A stretch of 64,000 nt of DNA from Haemonchus contortus (GCA_000469685.2 LS997565.1:20062740-20126739); one strand, 5' to 3'. Counted from the stretch's first letter, positions 1 to 12,815 are shown. The notes: a model not told the origin generated them from the letters alone. Program-made: numbers and translations.

Positions 1-25
1 TTGAGTGCCTTCGCCCTTCCTCGCT

Positions 26-1154
26 TTACTCTTCTTTCTCCTCAGTTTTGGATGTTGCATGGCTATCCCGTTTTTTTTTCGCATCACCGTCCCTGTCCTT
101 CATCTTCGTGAGGTACTCGTGAGTGGTGTCATCTTCAAGTTCCAAAAGTACAGAAAGATTAATAGGCCGTCGGATCAGTCGCTGATAAGGCAGCCGCGCG
201 ACTGCTTCCCGGGTTGTTCCCTGCGCGTTACTCGTCAATGCTTGTATGATTCCCATTTGCCATGAGTGGCATGGTACTGTCGCCTCACGTATGAGCACCA
301 AGGCGCCTTCCTGCGGCTGTTGCGCGCAACCTTTCTTGCCTACTACATCAAGCATATGTTTCTCCTGGAGGCTATTCAAGTATTGTTGCTTGTCCGTGGT
401 TTCATACGTAAGCGGGCGCGAACTGAGGATCGATTCAATTCCCGTTACCACCGTAGATAGTTCCTCGAACGATTGTAATGACCAAACAACGGTTTTATGG
501 AACGAATACTTGAAGGACTTAATCATCTTTCCATAGAATCCCCATTGCCAAGGAGCGTAAGCTCTGATATGTTTGAAGTCAATCAACGAAAAAAATCGCC
601 GCAGCATGTGCAGAAACGCGATAGTCGACAAATTTGATGCCACGTTAAGGTGAATAAGCCTGGTGGACTATGCATGTAATTATGACTCTATTACATTTTC
701 CTTGAATTCCATCCTCTCGTTTCACTAACAGGGGACCGAAATAGTCTAGACCGACATGCAGGAAAGGTCTTGATCGTATTACTCGCTCCTTTGGTGAATC
801 TCCTCGAGAATGGTAATTATAGGGGGGGTTGTTGAATTTCTGGCACTTCACACACTTACGAATCAACTTCTCAACTTGCGAGCGAAGTTGCGGGATCCAG
901 TATTGTTGCCTGACAAGACCCACGGTAGGGTTAATGCCACTGTGTCCCTTTAGATGAACATCATGAACGATGATGTCAGCCAAAACCGTTTTTTGCAGTA
1001 CAAAGACGGGATATTTTGCTTCGAGCTGTCGAGTCGAGCTGTGCTTGGTCCAGGCGTCCGTAGCAGCGTGATATGCCTTCTTTGCCCTTTGTATATTCAG
1101 ATCTCTATGGGTTCCTATAATAGTACTGGTGACATGCAAATTTTGGTGCACCAT
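26..1154 (-). pseudogene. BEL/Pao integrase and C-terminal pol remnant
   Basis: The frame at 1154-645 shows an integrase N-terminal zinc-binding region (LKGHSGINPTVGLVRQQYWI, then CVKCQKF) followed by FLHVGLDYFGPLLVKRED. That last stretch is the usual start of the catalytic core, with the first catalytic aspartate in the DYFGP box. The core breaks at about 645 and resumes in the frame 643-26. There PWQWGFYGKMIKSFKYSF and the DUF5641-like end (HSWQMGIIQAL, then YQRLIRRPINLSVLLE) are recognisable. The reading ends at a stop near base 26. The break inside the core makes it non-functional. Confidence 0.75.
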
Positions 1155-1363
1155 TATAATCCCTTTGCCCGCAAATTTCCCCTAAGTTCCACATAGCGAT
1201 AATGGTTCTACCCCAGGTGGAATTTCCGGTAGTGTGATCCGAATTTTGGTTATTTTCCTTTCATTGAGTTTTGCCACAGTGTTTCGCACAAACCGAGAGC
1301 GTACGCTATAAAGCGTTTTGCTCGAGTTAATGTCCGCTCATGGCTTGATTGCAGGAGTTCGGG

Positions 1364-1884
1364 TTAATACGCCATTACACCTGTGTAGCCACCACATAGG
1401 TGGTATCCCCTGGGTCTTCCCCTTCGTCGTAGGTGTCGCATCCAAAGATTGTGTGTTGTGTAGGCCAAGAGGTCGTCTCTTCTTGGAGCCAGGTTAGCGC
1501 TTTCCATCAGTAATGTTTGTTTGTCCGAATTGCACGGGACAAACTTCTTGTATGAGTGGGTCACGATTCTTTTATTTCCAAAAGCCGATCATAAACAAAG
1601 ACTCCTACTTCTCGATTCGTGAGGCTTTTGACCCAGCATAGTGCAATTTCGGAATTTAAGAAAATGTAAATCTCTTCAATATTAGGAGTCGTCTTCAGCT
1701 GGGTTGCAATTGCATTCGCTAGGCGAGCAGCCGGTGTAATAGCGTTCATCTCGAGTTTCGGTATAGTGGACGCTCCGTGGAGCGAAGGCAACTTGGATTT
1801 TGCCATTAGGAGGTGGACTTCTCCTGAATGTACGAGATAGGCACATGCACTCGTTCCTGAAGTGCTAGCATCTCCAAAAACCAT
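1364..1884 (-). pseudogene. BEL/Pao RNase H remnant
   Basis: The frame at 1884-1561 reads VFGDASTSGTSACAYLVHSG, then KSKLPSLHGASTIPKLEMNA. This is the BEL/Pao RNase H signature in which an aspartate (here GDAS) opens the domain and a PxLE motif follows about 40 residues on. The expected WSDS box is replaced by FLNSEIALCWVKS. A second fragment, 1564-1364, follows in another frame. In a working element this domain degrades the RNA strand during cDNA synthesis. Confidence 0.75.
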
Positions 1885-2565
1885 TACTTTGACTGCGGAC
1901 TCCCGCCAAAAGGAACGGGGAGGGCTTTAATCCGGAAGTGACCCGCGTAAAACGAAATATCTGTACGTTATCTATTGATGAGGGTTTCCTGTGATCTCTG
2001 AGCCATAAGAAGCAAGTCACATCCCGATCCGTCCCATGAAGACGAACTTGAAGGAATGCTTTTCCAACGTCAGATATCAAGGCTATATGACCAAGCCGCA
2101 TGCGAAGCAGGGGGCCATATAGTGTTAGTAGAATTACGGGACCTTTATGCAAGACGTCGTTGAGCGAAGACTGCCCTTGTAGTGAGCGGAAGGGTCAAAG
2201 GCGATGCGGTGCTTCGTAGTCTCCTTCTGCTAAACCAGGACAGCTTGGTGCGGGGTATAATGTACCTGGGTCTCTTCTCCTGAATCCTTATCGCCTACCA
2301 ATTCCACAATACCTTGCTTGAGCTGATTTCGAAAGACTTCATTGTACTGATCCAGCAGTTGCTCGTTGTTCTTCAGTAAGGTCCAAACATTGAGTAAATA
2401 TTTGAAAGCTAGTGCTCGGTTGTGTGCGAAGGGTGGATGCTGCAGCTTCCATGATGTATGTACGCAATACCCATCTTCTCGTCGTTCGATAGACCTATTA
2501 AATTCCTTACAGACTTGTCCATCCAGCTTGGTTTGAGCTTCCTTTTCCGGTCTGGTTGGATCCAC
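1865..2565 (-). pseudogene. BEL/Pao reverse transcriptase remnant
   Basis: The minus-strand frame at 2565-2230 carries the characteristic BEL/Pao pre-RT block: YCVHTSWKLQHPP, then LLDQYNEVFRNQLKQGIVE and HYTPHQAVLV. The frame at 2152-1865 continues with RT palm and thumb-like sequence (SDVGKAFLQVRLHGTDRDVT, then FRFTRVTSGLKPSPFLL). Part of the domain between these frames is missing or scrambled. I could not locate an intact YxDD catalytic box. The fragment follows the protease and precedes RNase H in the normal order. Confidence 0.75.
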
Positions 2566-2955
2566 TGACCAGTATTGATCCCACTAGCCTCTTTCTTCCT
2601 GCGTTATCTCCTCATCACTCTCACGCACTGTATACACCCTAACGGAACTCATTGACCAGTATTGATACCATTGGTCAACTTCGTTTTCCTGATATTGTGA
2701 AACATGGAAGATTTCCCGATTATTCTCTCTGGGCTTTTCACAGATCAGGTAAGCTAGTTTCGTGCGTAAAGTATGCAATCCGATGGGAGTGCTAGTGGGG
2801 TGTATCTTGCCGTGCGAATGACCGAAGCAAATTGCATCCTAAGAGGATAGATGGCTGAATGACTCGCTCCCCTTGTCTGAGATTTACTGGCTAATTGAGA
2901 ATACGAAGGAATTCCTAGTCTTGATTTGAAAGAGGCGGTGGGGCGTAATAGTGGG

Positions 2956-3252
2956 TCAAAATATCATATGTATGGGTTCCAATTTGTATGGATTCAAGGA
3001 CGTGGGGGTCCCTTCCTGGTCCCATACGTCTACACGCACTTTCTGACATTTTCGTTTGGCTACCTCAGTTGTACCAAAAGTGTTCAACTTAATGTGTCGC
3101 CCTTCAAGCATCGGTAGGTGAAGCTTCCCCGCTGAAGTGCCATCTATAAATGACACCTCGGCTACAGTATCAAATAAAACGTCCAATTTAATGAGAATCC
3201 CTGTCTTCGGATCCAATAGTATGAATTCTTCCATGGGCAAAGAAGGGTGCAC
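2956..3252 (-). pseudogene. BEL/Pao aspartic protease remnant
   Basis: A 98-codon minus-strand frame contains LFDTVAEVSFIDGTSAGKL, which aligns with the retroviral-type protease core DTGAEVSFI. The catalytic DTG triad reads DTV here, so the active-site glycine is lost. The fragment lies between gag and the reverse transcriptase, as expected for the polyprotein of this family. It would have processed the polyprotein; this copy cannot. Confidence 0.7.
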
Positions 3253-3520
3253 TCAAGACATTGTGAACGGGGGGGGGTGGGGAATCGCCTTCCACGATTG
3301 TTCCCTTTCTCGTCCTGGGTAATTACTGTATTCGGATGATCCGTACGTGGGGATCTTTCATTTGTATTCCCTTTTGTCTCTTCCTTTCCCTTGGACTTCT
3401 CAAAAAACCCTTTTTTCTTTTTTCACAGGGCCTCTGTCCTGCGTGGACGACAACGGTTGTTTGGGTTCAAAACAGCACGATGTGCGATGCGGACCATTGC
3501 AATTGAAGCAAGGGCGACCC

Positions 3521-4712
3521 TTACATTGATCGGAGGCATGAGGAAATGATGCACATATAAGGCAAAGCTTTTTTGCGTCTCAGATATGCCGACCTATCTT
3601 GGGGCGTGGTATGTGTAGTGCATGTGCATGGCTGAATGACCCTTTTTGCAGCACATGCACGTAGCCGTCTTTGGATGGTAAGGTCGTCTTCTCGCATAGA
3701 AGTAACGCCTTTCGTGGTTTGTGGACTGCTATCGGTAGACAATTGGAACATCTCTTCTGCCGATAAAACTTCATCTATGAGCTTGAAGAGATTTGTCATT
3801 GTAAATGAAGTACAAGAAAGACCTTGTCTTTAAGTGATGACCTTCCTTTTTCGTGGAATTGGGGAATTTAGCCAAGACTTTCTTGATCAGCCAAGAACTA
3901 TTGATGTCTTCCCCTTTGCCGTCCAACTGGGAGGTGATGGCTTGAATTTGTTCTGAAAGGGAGCGCTGGTCCTTTATTGAAGGGGTACGTAGCGTGCAGG
4001 CTTCTAGTCGTTCGACTAGTTGGTTCACTAGCCTTTCTCCGTCACTATATTTGTTACGGTGACACATTACCGCCTTTGCATAGTTTTCTTTTGTCACTCT
4101 AAACTTCATAATATACTCTCGAGCCTCCCCTTTTGAAATGTCCACTGAATAGTTGTATTTCATCATTCCAGGTATATCCCTTGAATGGATATTATTGTTG
4201 AATATTTCTCAAAAGTTTGCCCATTCCCATATGTTCCCGCAAACACTGGGATTGGGAGAGGGGGTAGCTCCAACTGTCTTGTCTGCACGTGAGTCATCGC
4301 AGCTGGCGATGCTTGTGCCGACCCTTGTACTGCACCAACTGGCAGAGATCGATCGCTGTGCGCAGTGTTCATTGATGACAAGGCTTGCAGCCGGGCTCGG
4401 AGAAGTATTATATAAGGTGATCGAAGGACATAGAAAGCGCCGTCTCTCCCTTTCCCATGCAACTATCGAGGTCGTCTGTTTCTTCTCCCTCGCTATTTTC
4501 CAGACCCTCAGCAGATGTTGCTAGTTCCAAAAGGACTTTTTCCACTTTGTGCTTACCAACAAACGAAAGATGGCATCAACTCGTTCTTCCTGGGTAGTAC
4601 CAGACTCAAACGAAGATCCCTCGAGCTTCTCTATTTTAATTTGTTCTATTATATGCTTATAACTTCTTGATAAACATTGTGATTGAACGTTTACGAAATG
4701 CTGGGAGGCCAT
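3521..4712 (-). pseudogene. BEL/Pao gag remnant (DUF1759-like plus zinc-knuckle region)
   Basis: The minus-strand fragments 4712-4521 and 4166-3771 give a gag-like helical region. Motifs include SVDISKGEAREYIMKF and NSSWLIKKVLAKFP, as in the DUF1759 part of BEL/Pao gag. Below 3600 the frames carry Cys/His-rich stretches (CASFPHASDQCKGRPCFNC) that look like the zinc knuckles of the nucleocapsid. Gag would package element RNA in cytoplasmic particles. At least three frame changes and several stops interrupt it. Overlapping ORFs at 3580-3774 and 4163-4462 are alternate-frame readings of the same region. Confidence 0.7.
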
Positions 4713-4944
4713 GGTCTCAAAGTGAAAATGCTCCGACTATTGCAAGGATTGAGAGAGGAAATCGAGTTGAATTGAGAGAGGAAAATTCGAATTGGAGAAG
4801 AACGTTAGAAAAACCGTTATTGGCAAAATGGTTGAGTGCGGAGACAAAACCCATTCTTGAGATGTAAATAAAGCCGCTCTCGAAGTAAGACTACGTAAAA
4901 CAGAAGTCTTGACGGACCTAATCCCTTTGACCGATGCACCAATT

Positions 4945-5431
4945 TGTAGTGTACGTTGCAGCAGATTTGTATAGTAGATATATCAACCATATCGCAAACC
5001 TATATAACAGATATACTATGCTGATACCGATATTGTGCCACGCGGGTCTCTCTTGAATGGACTGATCAGAGTAATACTAATAATTTACTGCGTAAGTATA
5101 GCGAATAACGGTAACGAACTGGATCTGCAGCGCGTCCAATAATGCTGAGATCTGTCGTCCTTGGTGGTCGTATGAGGTAGGGGTCCTTGCTCGATGGTGA
5201 CACTCGAACAGTAGCAATCCGATAGCAATAGAGCCGAAGAGCCGAAGCCCAGAGTCCAGATCTGGCCCCCAATTTTACGCCTTCTGCAGCTGGACGACTG
5301 ACTGGCACAGCAAGAAGCATAAAGCAGGTGGCTATGGAATGTGGCATGTCCTCTCTATATGCAAAGTAGCATTCGCTACACTCTTGTCTCTGAGGCGAAG
5401 ATGATTCACTGGATCACTCTGGATCGTAACA
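4945..5431 (-). repeat. Inferred 5' LTR of the BEL/Pao element
   Basis: On the minus strand the block would begin TGTTACGATCC at 5431, a start typical of BEL LTRs, and end ...CTACA at 4945. Three bases later comes a primer-binding-like TGGTGCATCGG (4931-4941), which could pair with the 3' end of a tRNA. The 93-codon minus-strand ORF at 5066-5347, which looks signal-peptide-like at its start, lies wholly inside this LTR and is probably not a gene. The partner LTR is not in the window, so the boundary cannot be confirmed here. Confidence 0.5.
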
Positions 5432-8400
5432 CGGCCGACGGCGTTACCGGGCGCCCGCTTGAGGAAGATGTTGATCGGCGGGACGATAGGTTATACACGT
5501 GATACGATGACTACGGTTGAGGTTTGCGACTCATTCATGGACCATTCTCATTCTCCAGAGATTCATGTACACACGAAGATGAGGATGGTAATAAATATAG
5601 GTTTCTGTTACTGGTGTTGTCACCAATCGACAGCACCATTCAGTAAGTACCATTCAAGGTCTTGTTTCACTGAGCGGGTTACACTGGCGTTGGTAGGATC
5701 AATAAAGGAAGGATTGTGCTGCCAGTAGATGTTTAGGATTAAGATTCAGAGCAACGGAAGAAGCGCGATCTATGAGCGTATGCACCCCGTGCCGAATTTG
5801 TAGTGCTGCGTATGCAGGTGGGAATGGAGAGTCTCCTTCTAGAAAGATTTGGATCAATGAATCATTTACACCGCAAAAGAGGAGTGGAGTGTCATCAGTG
5901 CATTTCAACTCCGTAAAAGGAAAAGGGGGGAGGTGGGTGAGCCAGCACCTCCTGGGACTGAGTAGAAGCCGGTGAAACATTCCTAGTTCCATATGAAAAT
6001 GAACTGTACACAGCTTGATGTATTTATACAAAGTAATTAAACATTTGCTCAATAATTGATTTTGATCAGTCGTCTAGAGACATCCTACTTGCCATGCGCA
6101 AATTTCTACAATAAACAGCAGCAATATCTGGCCACGTCTATGCCAGACACGAAGGCAAAACGAGACTTTATGGGCTCACCTTTTTATCATTCACTGTCAT
6201 ACATGAAATGCGGCCATCAGCTTTATCAGTACTATTCCAGAGCAGTCGAGCCCTTCGTAAACCTTGATGCCCTTCAGTTATTCGCTCAGGATAGATCTGA
6301 GAAGAGTGAAGGCATCCTCTGTACATCGGCTGATCTCCAGTCATTATCTAGGCTAAGTTCTCATTCGATTCTGCTATTCTGATTGGGTGGGCGCATCTTA
6401 TAACGACCAAAATATACCATCTCTTGTAACTTTGTCATCAATTTTCATTCTACAATTATTTGGGGGAGAAATTATTTTGATGAACTTTAAGTGGATGTGA
6501 CCTGTGCGGGGTTACCTTTGGGGTTTCACGCATGCTGATTTTTACCCTGCCACTGTGAGAGAAATCAACGTAGGAGCTAAATATGTGAAGGGAGATGAGA
6601 GCGCAACTGCCAAAACGCCAGTTCCTCGTCGTTCTTTCTGATATGCGCCAAACAGCCAATTCCACTAGCTTCAGATACTATCTCATGCATGTCAGGGTCT
6701 ACTTTTCTTGTTGGCCGCATCCAGTCCATTCTATCTACGCATCTTTGCTTGCTGTCGACTCGTTTTCGGTAAGGTTCTTCTTGATACGTCACCTCAACTT
6801 GGCTGTGGTGCCCCTCCTTCGTGCTTACCTGAGGTTTCACCACTTGTTTTTCGATGAATAAAAGTAATCTATCTCCCTGATTACGAGAATCGGTCTTCGC
6901 TAGCCTTAGCAGAACTAGATGCCAAGAGCTTAACGTCTACGGTCGAAAGCGAACCTTATAGGTAGGGTGCCCTCACTCGCGATTGATCTGCGTTTTTCAA
7001 TCTCGTTCATTTGGGATTCGTGACTTGAAAAGTGTGAACGATTGTTTCTGCGTCGAAATCTGGGCCGTCACCCTGAAATCGTCTCCATTCTAGAATTTAC
7101 ACTGGAGCAACCTAAGGCAGTTAATGAATTCGACCTTGACTTTTCGTTCATATGCTCTTTTATCCGCGGAAAGAAGTGGATTAGCTGTCTCTTCTTTATA
7201 ATGGACTCTACAGCTTACAGCTTGAAAAAAGATACTGTATGTCACATTAGCGGCAAACTAATTCTCCTCCCTATCAGTAGAACCGGATATTTGAATGTGT
7301 AATTGTATAAACGAACCGAGAAAGGACCATTACAAAAGAGCATTTACGCAAGGGAGTAATCGACTCAAACGAGTATTCTGAGATGAATACCAATAGAGCT
7401 ACAAGCTAGGAAATATCAACATATCAAAAATGTCCTCATGAACCAGAATATTAGCAAAGCACAATTACACAAGCACAAACATGTTTTTTACGATCGATTT
7501 GTGACATACAACAGTGTTTTTATAACCGTTATTATGCCGGTTCTAATGACTTTTTCCAATCACTTTTTCTTATAGTACAGTAAAAGTTTGAGTTATGCTT
7601 GCAGGGCTGTGGGCGAGTATATAAAATTGTGTTGTGATATTCTTCCTTCAAAAAAGTGGATAATAAAACAAAAAAGCCACTTCTCGATTGTTTCTACTTT
7701 CACAGAGCTCCAATTGAAGACTGTTGCGAACGATGATGGCTTTATGGGTGGCGGTGTGTTGAGATCGTTGAAAAATACAATGATTAGGGTGTATTCGAGA
7801 TTAGTGCGCGCTATCTAGCTGTTGTCTACCTCTGTGCAATCGAACCCACGCGAAACGTTCATAAACGCGAACATATGACTGGTATTCACTTTAAAAATAC
7901 TACCGGAGGGTAGAAGAATATTCAAAAAGAAGGTAAACAACCAAAATACCAAAAAAGTACCCTCTGTCAAGGCAGGTCAGTCCCTCAAACCTGCTGATAT
8001 TCACTTTGTAGGAAACACACTGATTCCCATTCCTCAGCGAGTGGCAAAGTATGAAGGGAGACAACGGGGTATCGTAGGCTGCTATGGAAATCTGCACGTC
8101 ACGGCTTCAAGAATGCTGATAGATCGAAGTCAGGTGGGAACTGCTCGACAGTTCGCACATCAATAGTAAAACATTTTTCATGTCTGCTACGGGCATAGAA
8201 AGACAGCATCACACAAGCGAAACGATTTTTTGCTGTCGTGGGGGCTGACAGTTATGCGACACGAATGTATATTGATTTTCGCAGGCAATGAACTTCTTAC
8301 ACGAACTTGCTGATCTACTGCTTCATGAGAAGCTTTTCTCCCATCGTATCACATCTCGATCTCTTGAAACAAAAACCTTTCTCCAAACAGCCAGAAAAAA

Positions 8401-9276
8401 AGAACTTGAGTCGATTATCCGGAATGACATTTTCAAACTTTCTATACAATTTCTTTTTGCCTCCACTCTTGAAGAATCCTGAATATTGAAAGATTGCAAT
8501 AAATAAACAGCTGCTGGCAGCGTGAAGACATGAGGTGGTGGAAAGAATCCCTGTCATGCTCATGTTCGCGCCATGACACTGCTGGTACCAATCCATATGA
8601 TCTTTGGCGTGGCCACGCCTCACAGCCACATTACCGAAGTCATTTCTGCTTTGACTGAGATTATTTTTTGTTCGAAGAATCATCCGAGGAACTGTACTGT
8701 CCAGAAAGAAGAAGGAGGAGGCAGTTTTTTTCCACCCACATGTGAAGAATCAATTTGGTGATGATCCGAAAAGAAGCGATTCCAAGTCTGAGATTTCTAT
8801 TTCCAGAACAGCCTGGGACTTAATTTTTACGAAGCTACGAGTGATTCCATTTGCTATAAACGTGAAAAACATCCGTCCGAACATCTTGTAGAATAGGACA
8901 AGCCTGTCTGATTAAGTAGTTAATTCATGTAGCAGCAACCAGTACTCATTATCTCGTGTGATATGAAGAATCCTTCACAAACACTTCTATTTCCCCATAA
9001 AGTGTAAAAATGAGATGGCTGGAAGATGCGGGTAAGTATCCGAATCATGCCGCCAACAGGTCATTTAATTCGGTGGAGCCACGAATTGAATCAACTTTTA
9101 AGGCAATGCTTGCTAAATTACCCAGATACAGAAACACCAGATACAGGAAAATTAAAAGCCTGCTTAGTGTATAACTGAATGGGAAACTTTTGCAAAAAAG
9201 TTCTTCTATTAATCTACATCAAAATCAGAAAATATCCGTGAGCAGGGCGAGTAAACTAACTCGAATCACCTCGAAG
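5432..9276. other. Unassigned 3.8 kb with no firm gene
   Basis: I see no transposon ends, RNA genes or recognisable domains here. Two minus-strand frames stand out but remain unassigned. One at 5699-5920 is open, and could begin after a pyrimidine-rich stretch resembling a splice acceptor near 5910. The other, about 6936-6577, is open for roughly 120 codons and contains an AACCTCAG|GTAAGC donor-like site near 6830. Neither has a start codon with a signal peptide or a family I recognise. Other ORFs here are short and AT-rich, as expected by chance. Confidence 0.4.
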
Positions 9277-10877
9277 GATCTAAAGGATCGAGACAGTACG
9301 CAGCGAAACCACTACAAAGGCCGCGGTAAATGGTAACGGCTGTCGGCCAGGAGCGAGGAGGTTGGCTTTGGAACACTGACCAAGGCGAAGAGCTCCATAC
9401 TGCCCTGGCCGTAAATGTTCAGGTTTGGCGTTATTTTATTGTATTGTAGTCGCTTTTGTTGCAATTTTGTGAATTGAGGTTTTTTTGTTGTAGAAAAGAT
9501 TTAATTGTTTATTTGACCTCTTTTCACTGTTTTCTTTTGGGGCAAAGAACTTTAACATCATTCTGTGTGCGGTCAGTTGAACGGTACGCAACCGTAACCT
9601 TTCGATTTTCTCTTTTTTTACAATTTGCCAAAACCTAACGTGGGGGTTGCAAGCTGCTGATGAGCATTCTCGTGTTGTAGTCGCGATCCCGGAAGTTCTT
9701 CATCGCTTAAAATATTGCTTGTCGTCGAGAACCATGTTCTTTCATTATAGTTCTTTTCGGGAATAATGTACTGCTTCACCACGAATAATGTACTGTTTGC
9801 GAACGATGTCGGTGTTGTTATTATCGTGTTACCACCTAAGGAACCGTCCGACCATATTCGTGGGTGCACTTCGCTAACGTTTCGAATTTGTGGCTTACAT
9901 GTGGAACGCAGGTGTGTGTATTGAATGGGCCACGATCTGTTTAAGAAGGAAGTTGGGACCGCCTCAACGAGAAGGCTCGGAGCCATACACAGGGATGCCG
10001 GACGCGTTCTCAGCATTCGTTCCACAGATTCACGACTTCATACCTTCGGAACCAGGAATCCTCAGATCATCGATGGCATGCCTGAAAGTAGGGGTAGTGC
10101 GCAACATAGATAAGTGGTGGTCTGTGCAGCAGGCGATGAAATTTTACAAATTTTTTGAGATTCCAAGTGAAGGAGGTGGTGGAACTGGGGCCCCCAAAGG
10201 TGCCGAAGTCCATGAAGGTCATGACTGGGTCAGCCTTCGGCGAAACGTTACTCCGAAAGCGAACATTCCGGAGTACCGAAAGTTCAAGATATAAAATTTC
10301 GAAGCGCCATCTAAACAGGGTAGAGAAGAGGAAACAACATACACTGGAACGCTCTGCACAGAAGCATATGCGCAACCTTAGCGTGGAAAGTGATCCGATC
10401 TGAGGACAGATCTCTCCTAGGGGGGAGCATGTTGAGGTAGTAGTGTTTAGGCCGCAATTTGGCGGGACTTAAGGGGTCGTGGCAGCACGCAGCGAAACCA
10501 CAACAAATGCGCAGGAAAACGGTAATGGGCAGTGGGCCGTGAGGCGGGAGGTTGGCAATTGGAATACTAACCGTGACTGAGGAAGGCCGCCATATAAGCG
10601 CCCCTGGAGTCCCGCCGCCATCGAAGAGAGGAGCTGCATACTGTCTTGGCCGTAAGTAATCAGTTTTGGTGCTCTTTTTTGTATTGTAGTCGTCATTGTG
10701 GCAATTTTGTCAAGTGAGGTTTTTCCGTTGAAGGAGGGATTTAATTGCTTGATTTTATCTCTTTTCACTTTTTTTAGACAAAGAATTTTATTAGCAATAT
10801 GTGTGCGGTCATTTGAACGGTACGCAACCGTAACCTTTTGGTTTTCTTTTTTTTTCTCTTAAATTGCCTAACTATAA
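9277..10877 (+). mobile_element. Short, old LTR element (TRIM-like or internally deleted)
   Basis: Two diverged direct repeats flank about 0.8 kb. The left repeat (about 9277-9640) and the right repeat (10430-10877) share strings such as GCAGCGAAACCA, TTGTATTGTAGTCG and ACGGTACGCAACCGTAACCT in the same order. The right repeat starts TGTTGAGG and is preceded by a purine tract (AGGGGGGAGCA), as at the 3' LTR of Gypsy-type elements. The left repeat is followed at 9641 by TGGGGGTTGC, a possible primer-binding site. The internal ORFs (for example 9890-10294) match no retroelement protein I know. Divergence between the repeats indicates an old insertion. Confidence 0.55.
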
Positions 10878-11639
10878 CCCTTTCGTCCTATGCTCACTAG
10901 CTCTGACTTAGCTAATCTATTATATTTTGCATAGGGATAAGTGGGAAATACTCGTAGTCTACGAGCGAACTCAGACGAAGGAGATTTTGCCTGGCAGAAA
11001 TGAGAAAGGAATCAAATGTGGGATGAAGTTGCTCCGGCACTGTTAATGATCACGCATCGTGTCTTCGATCACTGATATAGAAACTCAGAACCCAACAAGG
11101 GCATGTAGCTCGATGTAATCCAGATTTAGATTTTATTATCAGAGTACGTGTTGATTCAAGTAATTCAAGAAGCGCTGATTTGCATTGAAGAAATTTCAAG
11201 ATCATGAAGTCGAACAAAGGCACGGTTTATGAGCTATGCAAGTCAAAGAATAGAAAAAGTTACAAGTGTCTTATGATGGTTTGTTGCAATGTAGGACTCG
11301 TGACAACCTTCAAGTTATGGAAATTGCCTTGTTAAAAATTGAAAACTGGCATCAAGCTTTCGCGAAGGAGCAGCTGCGATTGAGGATGAAGTATTCCAAA
11401 CATCTAGATCCTGATGTCTATTGAGGTCATTCGGTGCTGTCGCTGGAACAGCCGTCGAAGATTGATTTTTTTAGGTTTGTATATTGGAAGGGAAGAAATG
11501 TGAAAATGTTTTTCGCTCCACATAAGTGACTTTTTAGCCATGACCTAGAGTTGTCTTCGGTTGAACGTTTTGAGTAGGTTATAACCTAACGATAAACAGC
11601 ATTGCTTGCCTTCGTTTTTTGATTCTACAAGTACAAGTT
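10878..11639. other. Unassigned, nothing recognised
   Basis: This 760-bp stretch between the short LTR element and the LINE 3' fragment has no long ORF, domain, RNA gene or clear repeat that I can see. Confidence 0.4.
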
Positions 11640-12731
11640 CTGACCTCATTCTATTGACGCGTGAATCGCACCACACCCGTGTTGGAGTGGTCCATAAATG
11701 CCTTCCGATTTCTGGAATGTCAAATCGGTTTCCTCGACGCCTGCGATGTGGAGGCCGGGTTGCCTCTCGTACAATCATCAGGCATCGCGTTCCATGCCAT
11801 AGTCAGCACGTGTTGCTCCAGAGTTTGTAATGTATCCTCCGGTGTTGTCGTATTGGTTTCGGTCTCTGATGCTCTCTGATTTTTGCTATTATTAGTGCTG
11901 GATTTTCTCTCCTTCACGTTGCATTTGCGGATCGCGTGTTGTTGCCAGTAGCTATTTGGTTTCTTGTTAGTTGTGGTATAGACTTGTCCTGAATTGGTGT
12001 GACTTTTTGTTACGTGATTGGTTGCCATGTTTTAGGAGGCAGTCGATAGTTTACTGAATCTATTTTCACTCATGATCCTTCTATGCCATACTAGCTATAA
12101 AGTGGATGGGATTACACTGAATGTTGCAGCTACTCCTTCGTTCAGTGGCCTGTATCTCTCCTCCTATGTGCCTGCCTTGCCAATTCCACGTGGGCGGCCG
12201 GTATACCCGTGTGTCGGAGTTTGGCAAGTCCCTATGACCCCGTTGTGGCGAAGGGCATCATAGCCGGCTGATGCTGGTGCTTGCTAGGTGACACTGCGTT
12301 GCTTTTCGAGAGAAGCTCGTCTATCTCTTCGTTTCGCCTCTTATAATATTATTTATTATTGAATTGTTATTTCTCGACACTCATGAGTTGGTTCCACTTA
12401 TACGGATACTGCCTCCTGCTCATGTTGCCTCTCACGCAATACTGGGGCCTTTTGTGTAATATTGGTGTTCTGTTATTGCAATAGTTACTTACCCGCTTTA
12501 AATACATCTTTCAGGATCCTTTTGGCTTCTCTGGCTTTATCCGAACTGATTTCTGAGTCGATCTTGCAGTCTTTTGGTGTTTATTCTTTTTTTGTTTTTT
12601 CCTGTTTTCTTTCTCATTCCTTGCCCCTCTTCCTTTCCCGGCCTGCTTTCTGTAATTATATACGCCCATGTTTTTGGGTTGGCATGTCGTTTTGACGTAT
12701 GGAAATAAATAAATAAATAAATAAATAAATA
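11640..12731 (+). mobile_element. LINE copy a: 3' terminal fragment with (AAAT)n tail
   Basis: This segment matches 43683-44777 almost base for base apart from small indels, and both end in an AAAT microsatellite tail. Both are followed directly by ATTCAAGTCACAGCGG, the sequence downstream of a ShKT gene. The same junction point means one ancestral LINE insertion was later duplicated. In this copy everything upstream of about 11640 has been replaced. The 102-codon minus-strand ORF at 11720-12028 is repeated in the other copy but resembles nothing I know; I treat it as incidental. Confidence 0.65.
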
Positions 12732-12815
12732 TTCAAGTCACAGCGGTGATGACCACGTTTATACCCGGCTTGGATAGAAAAAACGGATCTTGCACGAAAG
12801 CTTTATTTGGGACAA

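Larger units (their letters stand above)
1..5431 (-). mobile_element. BEL/Pao LTR retrotransposon, degenerate, 3' end outside window
   Basis: On the minus strand, gag, aspartic protease, reverse transcriptase, RNase H and integrase fragments follow in that order from about 4712 down to 26. This is the order and sequence type of BEL/Pao elements: a DUF1759-like gag, a BEL-type pre-RT block and an H2C2-type integrase. The frame changes many times and stops are frequent, so the copy is dead. A 5' LTR is inferred at 4945-5431, with a primer-binding site at about 4924-4941. The 3' LTR would lie to the left of base 1. I found no second BEL copy in the window. Identification as BEL/Pao is firm; the exact ends are inference. 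Confidence 0.85.

Noticed and set aside
5066..5347. 93-codon minus ORF with a signal-peptide-like start
   Set aside because: It lies inside the inferred BEL/Pao LTR and has no partner exon.
11720..12028. 102-codon Ser/Thr/Asn-rich minus ORF repeated at 43779-43976
   Set aside because: It is antisense within a LINE 3' region. Repetition is explained by segmental duplication and there is no family match.
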